64,000 bases of DNA. It comes from Conyzicola nivalis_A (GTDB lineage Bacteria > Actinomycetota > Actinomycetes > Actinomycetales > Microbacteriaceae). Shown in pieces: positions 39,828 through 47,388 of this stretch. Each line of letters starts with the position of its first letter. Within the stretch, counting starts at the first letter, position 1. The position numbers and the translations under genes are program-made. The notes beneath the pieces are model-generated. The model searched no databases and was not told where the DNA came from. It saw only the letters and a program-made list of their open reading frames with translations. The DNA lies in NCBI RefSeq assembly GCF_040548875.1, contig NZ_JBEPSJ010000001.1, positions 1,302,001-1,366,000 of the forward strand, read 5' to 3'.

Positions 39828-41270
39828 TCAGCGGGCGCCCGCCTCGAAGGTGAAGCCGCCGGCGAGCAGTGTCGCCGCGACGGACACCGAGCGCAGGTCG
39901 TCGGTGGCGAGCGGGTCGGTCTCGGTGAGCACGAGGTCGGCGGGCTGGCCGACGGCGACGGTCGAGCGGGTGGAGGCCGCGAGCGCCTCGGCCGTCGAGA
40001 TGCGCTGCTCCGGATGCCACGGCTCGCGTCCCCCGCGGGTGCGGGTCACCGCTGCCGCCGCGGTCGCCCACGGGTCGAGCGGCGAGACGGGGGCGTCGGA
40101 ACCCAGCGCGAGGGCGGCGCCGGCGTCGAGCAGGCTGCGCAGCGCGAAGGCCCTGTCCGTGCGGCCGGCCCAGTGGTGCTCGGCCACGTCCCGGTCGTCG
40201 AGGGCGTGGTCGGGCTGCACGCTGGCGGTCACCCCGAGAGCGGCGAAGCGGGGGATGTCCTTGTCGGCGAGCAGCTGAGCGTGCTCGATGCGTCCACCGG
40301 ACCCGAGCTCGGCGAAGGCATCGAGTGCTAGGGAGTTCGCGTGGTCGCCGATCGCGTGCACAGCCGGGGTGAGCCCGGCGCCGACCGCCTTGCGTAGCAG
40401 AGGCAGCAGCTCGTGCGGCGGCACCGTGAGCATGCCGCGGGATTCCTCCGCGCCCTCTCGGCCCGGATACTCGTCGTAGCAGTAGGCGGTACGGGTGTTG
40501 AGCGACCCGTCGGTGAGCACCTTGAACGGGCCGACGGTGAGCAGGTCGTTCACCCGGTCGCCGGTGCGCAGTCCCGCCTCGATCGCGCGGTCGAGGTGCT
40601 GGGCGTAGACGCCGAACTCGACGCGCAACGACCGCGAGCCGGCGGCGATGCGGCGCGACCAGGTCTCGAGGTTCCAGTCCATCTCGAGGTCGACTATGCC
40701 GACGACGCCCCGGCCTGCCGCGGCGTGGGCCGCGTCATCCGCCCATCTGTCCAGCACCTCGTCGGCGATCGTCCCGATGCGGTGGGTGACCTCGAATGCG
40801 GCGTCCTCCCGCAGCAGTCCGGTGGGGTGCCCCGCGTGCCCGTGCAGGGCGAGCGCCGCGGAGTTGAGCCAGACCGCGTGCAGGTCGCCGCTGACGATGA
40901 CCACGGGCCGCGACCCGGCGGCGGCGTCGAGCAGTTCGACGCTGGGCGCATCCGGCCAGAGGGCGTCGCGGAAGCCGTACCCGACGAACGGTGTCGGCTC
41001 CGGCGAGGCGCCCTCGAGCGCTCGGGCGACCATCGCCGCCGTGTCGCGCGCCGACGATGCCGCCGACACGTCCAGACGCTGTCGAACGAGGGCCCACTGG
41101 CTGAAGTGCACGTGGTTGTCCCAGAGCCCGGGCGAGACCCAGAGGCCGCCGAAGTCGCGACCCAAGGTCGAGCCGCCGGCCGGGGCGACGGACGCGATCA
41201 CGCCGTTGATGGGCAGGATGTCGACCGGCTCGCCGCTCGTGCCCGAGATGCGGAGGTTACGCAGGAGCAT
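39828..41270 (-). CDS. Amidohydrolase, YtcJ-like
   Basis: 480-aa metal-dependent hydrolase of the amidohydrolase superfamily (YtcJ type). Metal ligands are the HVHF pair near residue 52, a later His in the VHAIGDHAN block (about 300) and the late Asp in LALGSDAPVSP. A conserved DGSLNTRTAYCYDEYPG segment is characteristic. These enzymes are predicted exo-amidases or N-acyl hydrolases; the substrate is not known. The gene overlaps the 3' end of the PaiB-like gene by 14 bases. Confidence 0.88.
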   Translation of the reverse strand: MLLRNLRISGTSGEPVDILPINGVIASVAPAGGSTLGRDFGGLWVSPGLWDNHVHFSQWALVRQRLDVSAASSARDTAAMVARALEGASPEPTPFVGYGFRDALWPDAPSVELLDAAAGSRPVVIVSGDLHAVWLNSAALALHGHAGHPTGLLREDAAFEVTHRIGTIADEVLDRWADDAAHAAAGRGVVGIVDLEMDWNLETWSRRIAAGSRSLRVEFGVYAQHLDRAIEAGLRTGDRVNDLLTVGPFKVLTDGSLNTRTAYCYDEYPGREGAEESRGMLTVPPHELLPLLRKAVGAGLTPAVHAIGDHANSLALDAFAELGSGGRIEHAQLLADKDIPRFAALGVTASVQPDHALDDRDVAEHHWAGRTDRAFALRSLLDAGAALALGSDAPVSPLDPWATAAAAVTRTRGGREPWHPEQRISTAEALAASTRSTVAVGQPADLVLTETDPLATDDLRSVSVAATLLAGGFTFEAGAR

Positions 41271-41883
41271 CGCCGCGCACCCGTCTCATCTCCGCCGCGA
41301 GTGCGGGCGAGGCGAACGGGCCGTCGGTCTCGAGCGCCGCGACGATGCGGTCGAACACCTCGGGCGTCTTGTTCTGGCTGAGTTTGAGCCGCGCGTCGAA
41401 GCGTGTGACGACGAAGCGGATGCCCACGGTTCCCTTGGCGATGCGCCGGGACTGCTGCTCGTCGATGGAGAGGCTCACAGGTTCGGGCAGCTGCTTCTCG
41501 AAGTGGTCGACGAGGCCGTCGAGCACCTCGAAGTTCTCGGCGTCGCTGAGGATCTGGGGCACACCGTAGAGGTGCGCTGTCACGTGGTTCCAGGTCGGCA
41601 CGAGCTCGTCGTTGGCGTACCAGCCGGGCGAGATGTAGCCGTGCGGACCCTGGATGATCATCAGCATCTCGTGCTCGCCGAGCTCGTGCAGCTTCTCGTC
41701 GGGGCGCCCGACGTGGCTCACGACGCTTATGGTGTCGTCGGCGCTCTCTTCCAGCACCACGGGGTAGTGCGAGGCGACGAGACCGTTCGCCGTGTTCGAC
41801 ACGATGGTCGCCCAGGGGTTCTCGCGGATGAGGCGTTTGACCTCGAGGGGATCGGTCAAGACATAGCTCGGCGTGTGGCGCAT
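41257..41883 (-). CDS. PaiB-like FMN-binding protein (negative transcriptional regulator family)
   Basis: 208-aa split-barrel flavin-binding protein like PaiB of Bacillus: MRHTPSYVLTDPLEVKRLIRENPWATIVS opening, IIQGPHGYISPGWY (flavin pocket) and VPTWNHVTAHLYG are family hallmarks. PaiB was first described as a regulator of sporulation/degradative enzymes, but many homologues probably act as flavin-dependent or heme-related enzymes. It precedes and overlaps the amidohydrolase gene. Confidence 0.87.
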   Translation of the reverse strand: MRHTPSYVLTDPLEVKRLIRENPWATIVSNTANGLVASHYPVVLEESADDTISVVSHVGRPDEKLHELGEHEMLMIIQGPHGYISPGWYANDELVPTWNHVTAHLYGVPQILSDAENFEVLDGLVDHFEKQLPEPVSLSIDEQQSRRIAKGTVGIRFVVTRFDARLKLSQNKTPEVFDRIVAALETDGPFASPALAAEMRRVRGDAPA

Positions 41884-41946
41884 GGGGTCAAGCTTGCCAC
41901 GGCCGCCGATCTCGTCGAAGCATGCGTTCCGGCAGCCTCGCGGAGG

Positions 41947-42960
41947 CTATACCTGGTCGACCGGGCAGAAGTAGAGCTTTCGTCCCGCCGCCATCTCCAT
42001 CACGATCGGCGTGCCGCAGACCCGGCACGGCTTGCCCGTGCGGTGGTAGACCCAGTGCCGGTCGTCGCGGCGTGCGAGGGCGTTGACGTAGTCCTCGTCG
42101 CTCAGGTCGTCCATGGTCATCATCTGCCCGGTGGCCACTCCGAGTTCGAGCAGGTACGTCCAGTCACGCCAGAGCTCTTCGAGCGTCTCGCGGGGCACGA
42201 GCTTCGCGGGCTTGTGCGGGTCGAGCCGAGCGCGGAACAGCAGTTCGGCGCGGTAGACATTGCCGATGCCGCTCACCACGTTCTGGTCCATCAGCACGAG
42301 GCCGATCGGCGTCGCCTTCTTGATCGCCGCGCTCACGAACCGCTCCCGACCTTCGGCGGGGTCGTCGACGAGGGGGTCGGGGCCGAGCTTCGCGATGACC
42401 GCCTGAACCTCCTCCGGGTGCAGCACTTCGCACGCGGTCGGGCCGCGCAGGTCGGCGACCGTGTCGTTGGCGAGCAGCCGTACACGCACCGCACCGATCG
42501 GCTCGGGCGGGAATGTGTCGAGCGCCTCCCCGAGTCGCTCCTGCTCGGCCATGCGCAGGCGCCGCGGGGCGCCGATGCTCGACAGCGACGGCTCGTGGTC
42601 GTCGGCCGCGGTCACCGAGCCTGTCGAGGTGCGCCCTTCGACAGGCTCAGGGGTCGTCGTGCCCCGCTGGTTCGTCTGGCCCATACGGCCGTTCGCCGAG
42701 GCCACCGTCGCGTCCGCGGTGATGTTGCCCGCGAAGTCCCACGCGCCGTACATGCCGAGGTGCACCCGCAGCCACAGCCGGTGGTCGAACTCGAGGAACA
42801 TCTGCTTGCCGACGGCTCGCGCCTCGGTCATCACCAGACCGTCGATGGCGGATGCGCCCGCCGCGAAGCGGCCCTGGGGCGACGACGCGGCGATCTGCTT
42901 ACCCACGAAGTGCAGCGCGAACTGGCGGGCGATGCGGTGGACGGAATGGCCCTCGGGCAC
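41947..42960 (-). CDS. nei: Nei/Fpg-family DNA glycosylase with repeat-derived insertion and altered zinc finger
   Basis: 337-aa base-excision repair enzyme. The catalytic N-terminal MPEGH (Pro2, Glu3), the beta-clamp VGKQMF lysine, the helix-two-turn-helix (LVLMDQNVVSGIGNVYRAE) and a C-terminal CRVC...FCPVDQV finger mark it as the Nei (endonuclease VIII-like) class. The last zinc ligand is Asp rather than Cys (normal CPxCQ). Residues ~103-125 (TTTPEPVEGRTSTG) come from a palindromic intergenic repeat inserted in frame. It would remove oxidised bases; whether the insertion and finger change are tolerated is unknown. Confidence 0.9.
   Translation of the reverse strand: MPEGHSVHRIARQFALHFVGKQIAASSPQGRFAAGASAIDGLVMTEARAVGKQMFLEFDHRLWLRVHLGMYGAWDFAGNITADATVASANGRMGQTNQRGTTTPEPVEGRTSTGSVTAADDHEPSLSSIGAPRRLRMAEQERLGEALDTFPPEPIGAVRVRLLANDTVADLRGPTACEVLHPEEVQAVIAKLGPDPLVDDPAEGRERFVSAAIKKATPIGLVLMDQNVVSGIGNVYRAELLFRARLDPHKPAKLVPRETLEELWRDWTYLLELGVATGQMMTMDDLSDEDYVNALARRDDRHWVYHRTGKPCRVCGTPIVMEMAAGRKLYFCPVDQV
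42617..42648. repeat. Palindromic CCTGTCGA repeat inserted in the nei gene
   Basis: GAGCCTGTCGA (42617-42627) pairs with TCGACAGGCTC (42638-42648). The arms match the tandem/inverted repeat at 61916-62005 downstream of the globin gene, and this repeat type is common in high-GC intergenic DNA. Here it is read through as residues PEPVEGRTSTG of the glycosylase. Confidence 0.8.
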
Positions 42961-42993
42961 GACGCTCCTTACGCGTTTCTGTCGTTGTGTCTG

Positions 42994-43479
42994 TCAGTCG
43001 ATCTGGTGTCCGGCGATCGACCCGGTGGTCTCGTACTCGGCCAACTGCGCGATACGGCGCGCGTGACGCTCCTCGTGGGTGAACGGCGTGTTGATGAAGG
43101 TGTCGATGAACAGCTTCGCCTCGTCGACGGTGTGCTGGCGCGCGCCGATCGAGATGACGTTGGCGTCGTTGTGCTGGCGGGCGAGCTCGGCGGTCGATAC
43201 GTTCCAGACCAGGGCGGCCCGCACGCCGCGCACCTTGTTGGCGGCGATCTGCTCTCCGTTGCCCGATCCGCCGAAGACGACGCCGAGCGCCTGGATGCCC
43301 TCGGCCTGGTCTTCGACGACGGCCTGCGCCGCGTTGATGCAGAAGCTCGGGTAGTCGTCGAGCGGCTCGTAGCTCGTCGGTCCGTGGTCGATCACCTCGT
43401 GGCCGCCGGCGGCGAGATGGCTCTGGAGATCTTCGCTGAATTCGAGTCCGGCGTGGTCGGTCGCGATGTGGATGCGCAT
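42994..43479 (-). CDS. rpiB: Ribose-5-phosphate isomerase B
   Basis: 161-aa RpiB converting ribose-5-P and ribulose-5-P in the pentose phosphate pathway. Start MRIHIATDHAGLEF, the catalytic loop GVVFGGSGNGEQIAANKVRG with Glu76 (actinobacterial RpiB use Glu where E. coli has Cys), and ARQHNDANVISIGARQHTVDEAK. It lies 33 bases upstream of nei on the same strand, as in several actinobacteria, so cotranscription is likely. Confidence 0.95.
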   Translation of the reverse strand: MRIHIATDHAGLEFSEDLQSHLAAGGHEVIDHGPTSYEPLDDYPSFCINAAQAVVEDQAEGIQALGVVFGGSGNGEQIAANKVRGVRAALVWNVSTAELARQHNDANVISIGARQHTVDEAKLFIDTFINTPFTHEERHARRIAQLAEYETTGSIAGHQID

Positions 43480-43521
43480 GCAACCATTCTGCCCTCCCGT
43501 CGCCCCTCGCCCGTCACGCCG

Positions 43522-44103
43522 TTACCGCACCCAGTAGCCGGTCATGCCGAGCAGCCGGGTCTCGCGGTCGGCGTCCTGCGGCACATCGACCGCGGGTCCG
43601 AAGACCCCCATGGCGCGCCAGTCGTCGATCTGCGGCACGACGATCTCGTACAGCGCGTCGACCAGCTCCGGCGGCAGTGAGTAGTCGAGGCCGATGTGCT
43701 TGGCGATCGACCAGGCTTGGAACGACCGGTAGGTGGAGATGTGTTCGAGGTAGGTGGTGACGGGAAAGTCGCCGTAGCTCAGGTGCACGACGTCGTCGGG
43801 GTCGATTGGCCGGTTCACGGCCACGGTCGCAGCGTCGTTGAGCCGGTCGTAGCTCTCGAGCGGATCGCCGCCGAGCAGGTCTCCTCCGTACTTGTCGCCC
43901 ACCTCGTCGATCGTGCGGCCGGCGAGCACATCGGGAACCCATGCCTCGTCGTAGGCGTGCGCCGCGACAACGTCGAGCAGCGTCGGCTCCGGTGTCTGGC
44001 TCCACTCGGCAGGAACCGGCAGTTCGAGCTGCTCGGGGCGGATGCGGTCGACGACGTCGCGGAGGGCGGCGTCTGACATGAGAAAGAGTTCGCGCTGTTT
44101 CAT
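43522..44103 (-). CDS. TIGR03086/DinB-like metal-binding protein
   Basis: 193-aa helical protein of the DinB/maleylpyruvate-isomerase N-terminal type: RELFLMSDAALRDVVDRIRPEQLELPVPAEW opening, DVVAAHAYDEAWVPDVLAG with the metal His, and the ending DADRETRLLGMTGYW typical of TIGR03086. Many actinobacterial members are thought to be mycothiol-linked transferases, unproven here. Upstream of rpiB by 42 bases, same strand. Confidence 0.75.
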   Translation of the reverse strand: MKQRELFLMSDAALRDVVDRIRPEQLELPVPAEWSQTPEPTLLDVVAAHAYDEAWVPDVLAGRTIDEVGDKYGGDLLGGDPLESYDRLNDAATVAVNRPIDPDDVVHLSYGDFPVTTYLEHISTYRSFQAWSIAKHIGLDYSLPPELVDALYEIVVPQIDDWRAMGVFGPAVDVPQDADRETRLLGMTGYWVR

Positions 44104-44153
44104 GCTCGCAACCTAGCAGCGGGCACCGTCATCGGCCACGGGGTGGTACGGGC

Positions 44154-44501
44154 TCACCCAGCGACCCACAGCTTGCGCAGCGTCTGCGTGACGGTCCAGA
44201 TCGTGCGGGCGCCAGCGTCGAAGGTCATGACGGATCCGGGGACGAGCTGCACGACCACCTCGTCGTCGAGGAATTCCACGGACGCGGCGCCCGCGAGCAC
44301 CACGAACAGCTCCGCGCTCTCCACGTCGGTCATCGTGCCGGGCGTCATCTCCCAGACTCCGAACTCGTCGCCGTCGAACTCGCCGAGCACCACCGCGCCG
44401 GCGAAGGGGGCGCCGTCGAGCACCTGCTCGGTGGGCACCGGCTGGAGCGGCACGTCGACGGCGAGCGCCACGACGGGGTCGACCCCGGCGACGGCGCTCA
44501 C
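44154..44501 (-). CDS. Cupin-domain protein
   Basis: 115-aa single beta-barrel cupin (Cupin_3/DUF861-like): VWEMTPGTMTDVESAELFVVLAGAASVEFLDDEVVVQLVPGSVMTFDAG. The His ligands of a metal cupin are largely absent, so it may be a non-metal or regulatory binder. It overlaps the start region of nothing but shares an ATGA junction (44498-44501) with the FAD oxidoreductase gene, which precedes it; the pair is a coupled unit like puu/ureidoglycine-type cupin plus oxidase arrangements. Confidence 0.75.
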   Translation of the reverse strand: MSAVAGVDPVVALAVDVPLQPVPTEQVLDGAPFAGAVVLGEFDGDEFGVWEMTPGTMTDVESAELFVVLAGAASVEFLDDEVVVQLVPGSVMTFDAGARTIWTVTQTLRKLWVAG

Positions 44502-45919
44502 GAGTCGAACCCCAGCCCCGCGGCATCCAGCGTCCTGAGCATGAGGTTCCTCTTTCCGTCGTTGTGGTCGGCCCGGTCGAGCGCCCAGCGGGTGGCCTGT
44601 ACGCCGAGGAATGCCGCCGGCTCTGGCGGGAACGGTGGCGGCACCGACTTCACCATGCGCAGCCGGGTGCGTTCGGTGTCGAGTCCGCCGAGGTGGTCGA
44701 GCATGACGTTCGCGGCGAACCGCGTCGCGGCGACCCCGAGTCCGGTGAAGCCGGCCGCGTAGGAGACGCGTCCGCGGGCGGCCCGGCCGAAGAACGCGGA
44801 GAACCGCGTGGAGGTGTCGATGACGCCGCCCCAGCGGTGGCTGAACCGCACTCCCTCGAGCTGCGGGAACGTCGCGAAGAAGTGACGGGCCAGCGTCTCG
44901 AAGCTCTGCGGCCGGTCGTCGTACTCGGGGCGGATATGCCCGCCGTAGCGGTAGACGGCGTCGTAGCCGCCCCAGAGTATGCGGTTGTCGGCGCTCAGCC
45001 GGTAGTAGTGGAACTGGTTCGCGAGATCCGAGACGCCCTGCCGGTCGGCCCAGCCGATGCTCGCGAGCTGATCGCCGGTGAGGGGCTCGGTCATCAGCAC
45101 GTAGTCGTACACGGGCACGGTGTGCAACCGGTAGCGGCCGAGCAGCGAGGGGAAGGCGTTCGTGGCGAGCGCGACGCGGGCCGCGACGGCCGAGCCCTCT
45201 CTGGTCTCCACGACCACGGCGCCGGCGGTCGACCGCGTGTCGAGCCCGCGCACCGGCGAGCGTTCGAAGATCTCAACGCCCGCCTCCGCGCACGCGCGGG
45301 CCAGCGACGCGACGAGCTTCCCGGGGTGCACGAGCGCCGTCGAGCGGGTGCTCCACAGTCCGGCGAGGTACGTGGGCGAGTCGACCTCGGCGCGCACGGC
45401 GTCGGTGTCGAGGAACAGCTCGGTGGTGCCGTTGTGCGCCTCCCGCAGCTCGTCGACCTGGTACTGCTCCACGGCGACGGCGAGGCTTCCCGTGCGTTCG
45501 AAGTCGCAGTCCCACGCGCCATCCGCGACGGTGGCCTCGATCTCGTCGAGGTTGGCCAGCCCCAGCCGCTCGAGCTGGTCGAACTCCCGCGCGTAGCGTC
45601 TGCGGCCGTTGGCCTCACCATGGGTCAGGCTGACCTCGACGAAGCCTCCGTTGCGACCGGAGGCCGCCCAGCCGACGGTGCGCCCCTCGAGCACGGCGAC
45701 CCGTGTCGACGGGTCGCGCTGTTTGGCGAGGAGGGCCGTCCACAAGCCCGTGTACCCTCCGCCGACGACGACGAGATCGAAGACCTCCCGGCCGGAGAAC
45801 GCCGGCCACTCGGGAACGTCGAGATTGTCGAGCCAGAACGGCTGCAAGGCGCTGGCCGAGAGCGACGATGCGACCAGGGCGGGGTTGACGTGGGAGCGAT
45901 CGAATGCGGTCTCGGCCAT
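44498..45919 (-). CDS. FAD-dependent amine/amino-acid oxidoreductase (DAO family)
   Basis: 473-aa DAO-fold flavoenzyme. The Rossmann FAD motif is VFDLVVVGGGYTGLWTALLAKQRDP (about 47-70), followed by VAVLEGRTVGWAASGRNGGF, which fits gamma-glutamylputrescine/glycine-oxidase-like enzymes, and a C-terminal GFTGLGVAATRFAANVMLDHLGG. It probably oxidises an amine with O2. Translationally coupled to a cupin gene. The start at 45919 is not strongly supported by a ribosome site, but the first 45 residues match family N-termini in length. Confidence 0.88.
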   Translation of the reverse strand: MAETAFDRSHVNPALVASSLSASALQPFWLDNLDVPEWPAFSGREVFDLVVVGGGYTGLWTALLAKQRDPSTRVAVLEGRTVGWAASGRNGGFVEVSLTHGEANGRRRYAREFDQLERLGLANLDEIEATVADGAWDCDFERTGSLAVAVEQYQVDELREAHNGTTELFLDTDAVRAEVDSPTYLAGLWSTRSTALVHPGKLVASLARACAEAGVEIFERSPVRGLDTRSTAGAVVVETREGSAVAARVALATNAFPSLLGRYRLHTVPVYDYVLMTEPLTGDQLASIGWADRQGVSDLANQFHYYRLSADNRILWGGYDAVYRYGGHIRPEYDDRPQSFETLARHFFATFPQLEGVRFSHRWGGVIDTSTRFSAFFGRAARGRVSYAAGFTGLGVAATRFAANVMLDHLGGLDTERTRLRMVKSVPPPFPPEPAAFLGVQATRWALDRADHNDGKRNLMLRTLDAAGLGFDS

Positions 45920-46018
45920 GCGACAACACTAGGTGGGGCCGGTCAAAGTTAGGTCTGGTCAATTGCCAATTGTGGGGGCACACTGGATTCACGATCTCAT
46001 TCTCTGTGGAGGCATCAA

Positions 46019-46699
46019 ATGCCCAAATCGAACCAGATACCCGAGTTCCTGCCCGTGCTCTCCGTCGGCAGACATCGTTCGCCCAAACGCGGCGCCTGCT
46101 TTATGGAGTACGCCTCTCACCTGGCCGGTGAGCGGTGGAGCGATCACCCGACGTGCACCCACGCCGCCATCGCCGCACTGGCAAGGGCCGTCAACGACTG
46201 CACGAGCGACGACGCTCGCGGCAGGCTCGTGCCGCTGATCCCCTCGGTGATCGGACTGCACGGACCAGACGAGCGTGTGCGCCTCATCGTGAGCGTGCGG
46301 GCATCGGCCGCGGCGCTGCCCGTCGCGAGCGAGTCACGGCAGCGGGCGATCTCGGTCGGCCTGGCGCACTGCGAGGCCCTGCTCGAGAACCGTCACGACG
46401 AGATGGCCGAGCACCTGCGCTCGATCATCCGCGGCGCGTTCGAGCAGGCACCGAGCGCCGAGAAGTGGGCGCGCGCATTCCTCGCCTCCGTAGGCACCAC
46501 CAAGTCGCGGCTCGACTCGTGGACCGTCGACAAGATGGTGGCTCTGTCGATCATCGGCATGGCGGAGGCCTGCATCAGCGACGCCGACGACCGGCTCTTC
46601 CGGCTGCTCTCCTCGACGATCGACGACTGCGTGCGTGACGCCGCCGTCTCGGTGCCGAAGCGCAACCGTGTGCAGGAGCGCAGCTACGAGAGGGTCTAG
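46019..46699 (+). CDS. Conserved hypothetical protein, 226 aa
   Basis: Soluble helical protein. The segment PKRGACFMEYASHLAGERWSDHPTCTHAAIAALARAVND (about 22-60) is a sequence I have seen conserved in actinobacteria without an assigned role; it has two cysteines and several histidines, so metal binding is possible. C-terminal part is helical with KMVALSIIGMAEACISDADDRLF. The last four bases overlap the last of the convergent DsbA-like gene. The upstream gap includes CAATTGCCAATTG (45960-45972), a small palindrome. Confidence 0.7.
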   Translation: MPKSNQIPEFLPVLSVGRHRSPKRGACFMEYASHLAGERWSDHPTCTHAAIAALARAVNDCTSDDARGRLVPLIPSVIGLHGPDERVRLIVSVRASAAALPVASESRQRAISVGLAHCEALLENRHDEMAEHLRSIIRGAFEQAPSAEKWARAFLASVGTTKSRLDSWTVDKMVALSIIGMAEACISDADDRLFRLLSSTIDDCVRDAAVSVPKRNRVQERSYERV

Positions 46700-47322
46700 T
46701 CGAACTGGGGATCGCGAGTGCGTGAGCGCTTGATCTCGAAGAACCCGTCGTAGGCGGCGACGGCGACCACGCCGTCCCACAGCGCGGCGGCCTGCTCGCC
46801 CTTCGGAGCGGGCGAGATAACGGGGCCGAAGAACGCAGTTCCATTGACCGCGATGACGGGCGTTCCGACATCCTGCCCGACGCGGCCGATGCCGTCGGCA
46901 TGGCTGGCGCGCAGCTGCGGCTCGAACTCCGCGGTGTCTGCGAACGCGACGAGCTCTGCGGGGAGGCCGAGCTCTGCGAGCGCCTCGGCCATGACCGTGT
47001 CGGCGTCGATGCTGCCGCCCGGGTGGATGCGAGTGCCGAGCGCGTCGTAGAGCGGCTTCACGAGATCGGCGCCGTGCAGCTCGGCCACGGCGGTCACGAG
47101 CCGCGTGTAGCGCAGCGCACGGGGCAGGAACTGCTTGTAATGGTCGCTCAGCTCGGTGTTGTCCTCGTTGAGCACCGCGAGGCTCATCACGTGCCAGGTG
47201 ACATCGAGTTCGCGAAGCCGCGCGACCTCGTCGACCCAGCGGCTCGTCATCCACGCCCACGGGCAGCTCGGGTCGAACCAGAAGTCGACGGGTGTGCGGG
47301 TGGTCGAGGTGGAGTCCGTCAT
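46696..47322 (-). CDS. DsbA-fold mycothiol-dependent nitroreductase/oxidoreductase-like (Rv2466c family)
   Basis: 208-aa thioredoxin/DsbA-fold protein. The active site VDFWFDPSCPWAWMTSRW has Cys20 but Ala in place of the second Cys (CPWA, not CPWC), so it would work by a monothiol mechanism, fitting a mycothiol partner. The cis-Pro is in GTPVIAVNG. Related actinobacterial proteins act as mycothiol-dependent reductases. The ATG at 47322 was chosen over a much longer open frame that is an opposite-strand reading of pepN. Confidence 0.88.
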   Translation of the reverse strand: MTDSTSTTRTPVDFWFDPSCPWAWMTSRWVDEVARLRELDVTWHVMSLAVLNEDNTELSDHYKQFLPRALRYTRLVTAVAELHGADLVKPLYDALGTRIHPGGSIDADTVMAEALAELGLPAELVAFADTAEFEPQLRASHADGIGRVGQDVGTPVIAVNGTAFFGPVISPAPKGEQAAALWDGVVAVAAYDGFFEIKRSRTRDPQFD

Positions 47323-47388
47323 GCCGCCAAGCCTAAGCTGGGAGCCGCGGCCACGAGCCGCGTCCACAGAACTACAAAGGAGTGTCGC

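Noticed and set aside
40648..43680. Plus-strand 1010-codon frame opposite amidohydrolase, PaiB, nei and rpiB genes
   Set aside because: It spans four well-supported minus-strand genes and reads as repetitive Val/Asp/His protein without domains.
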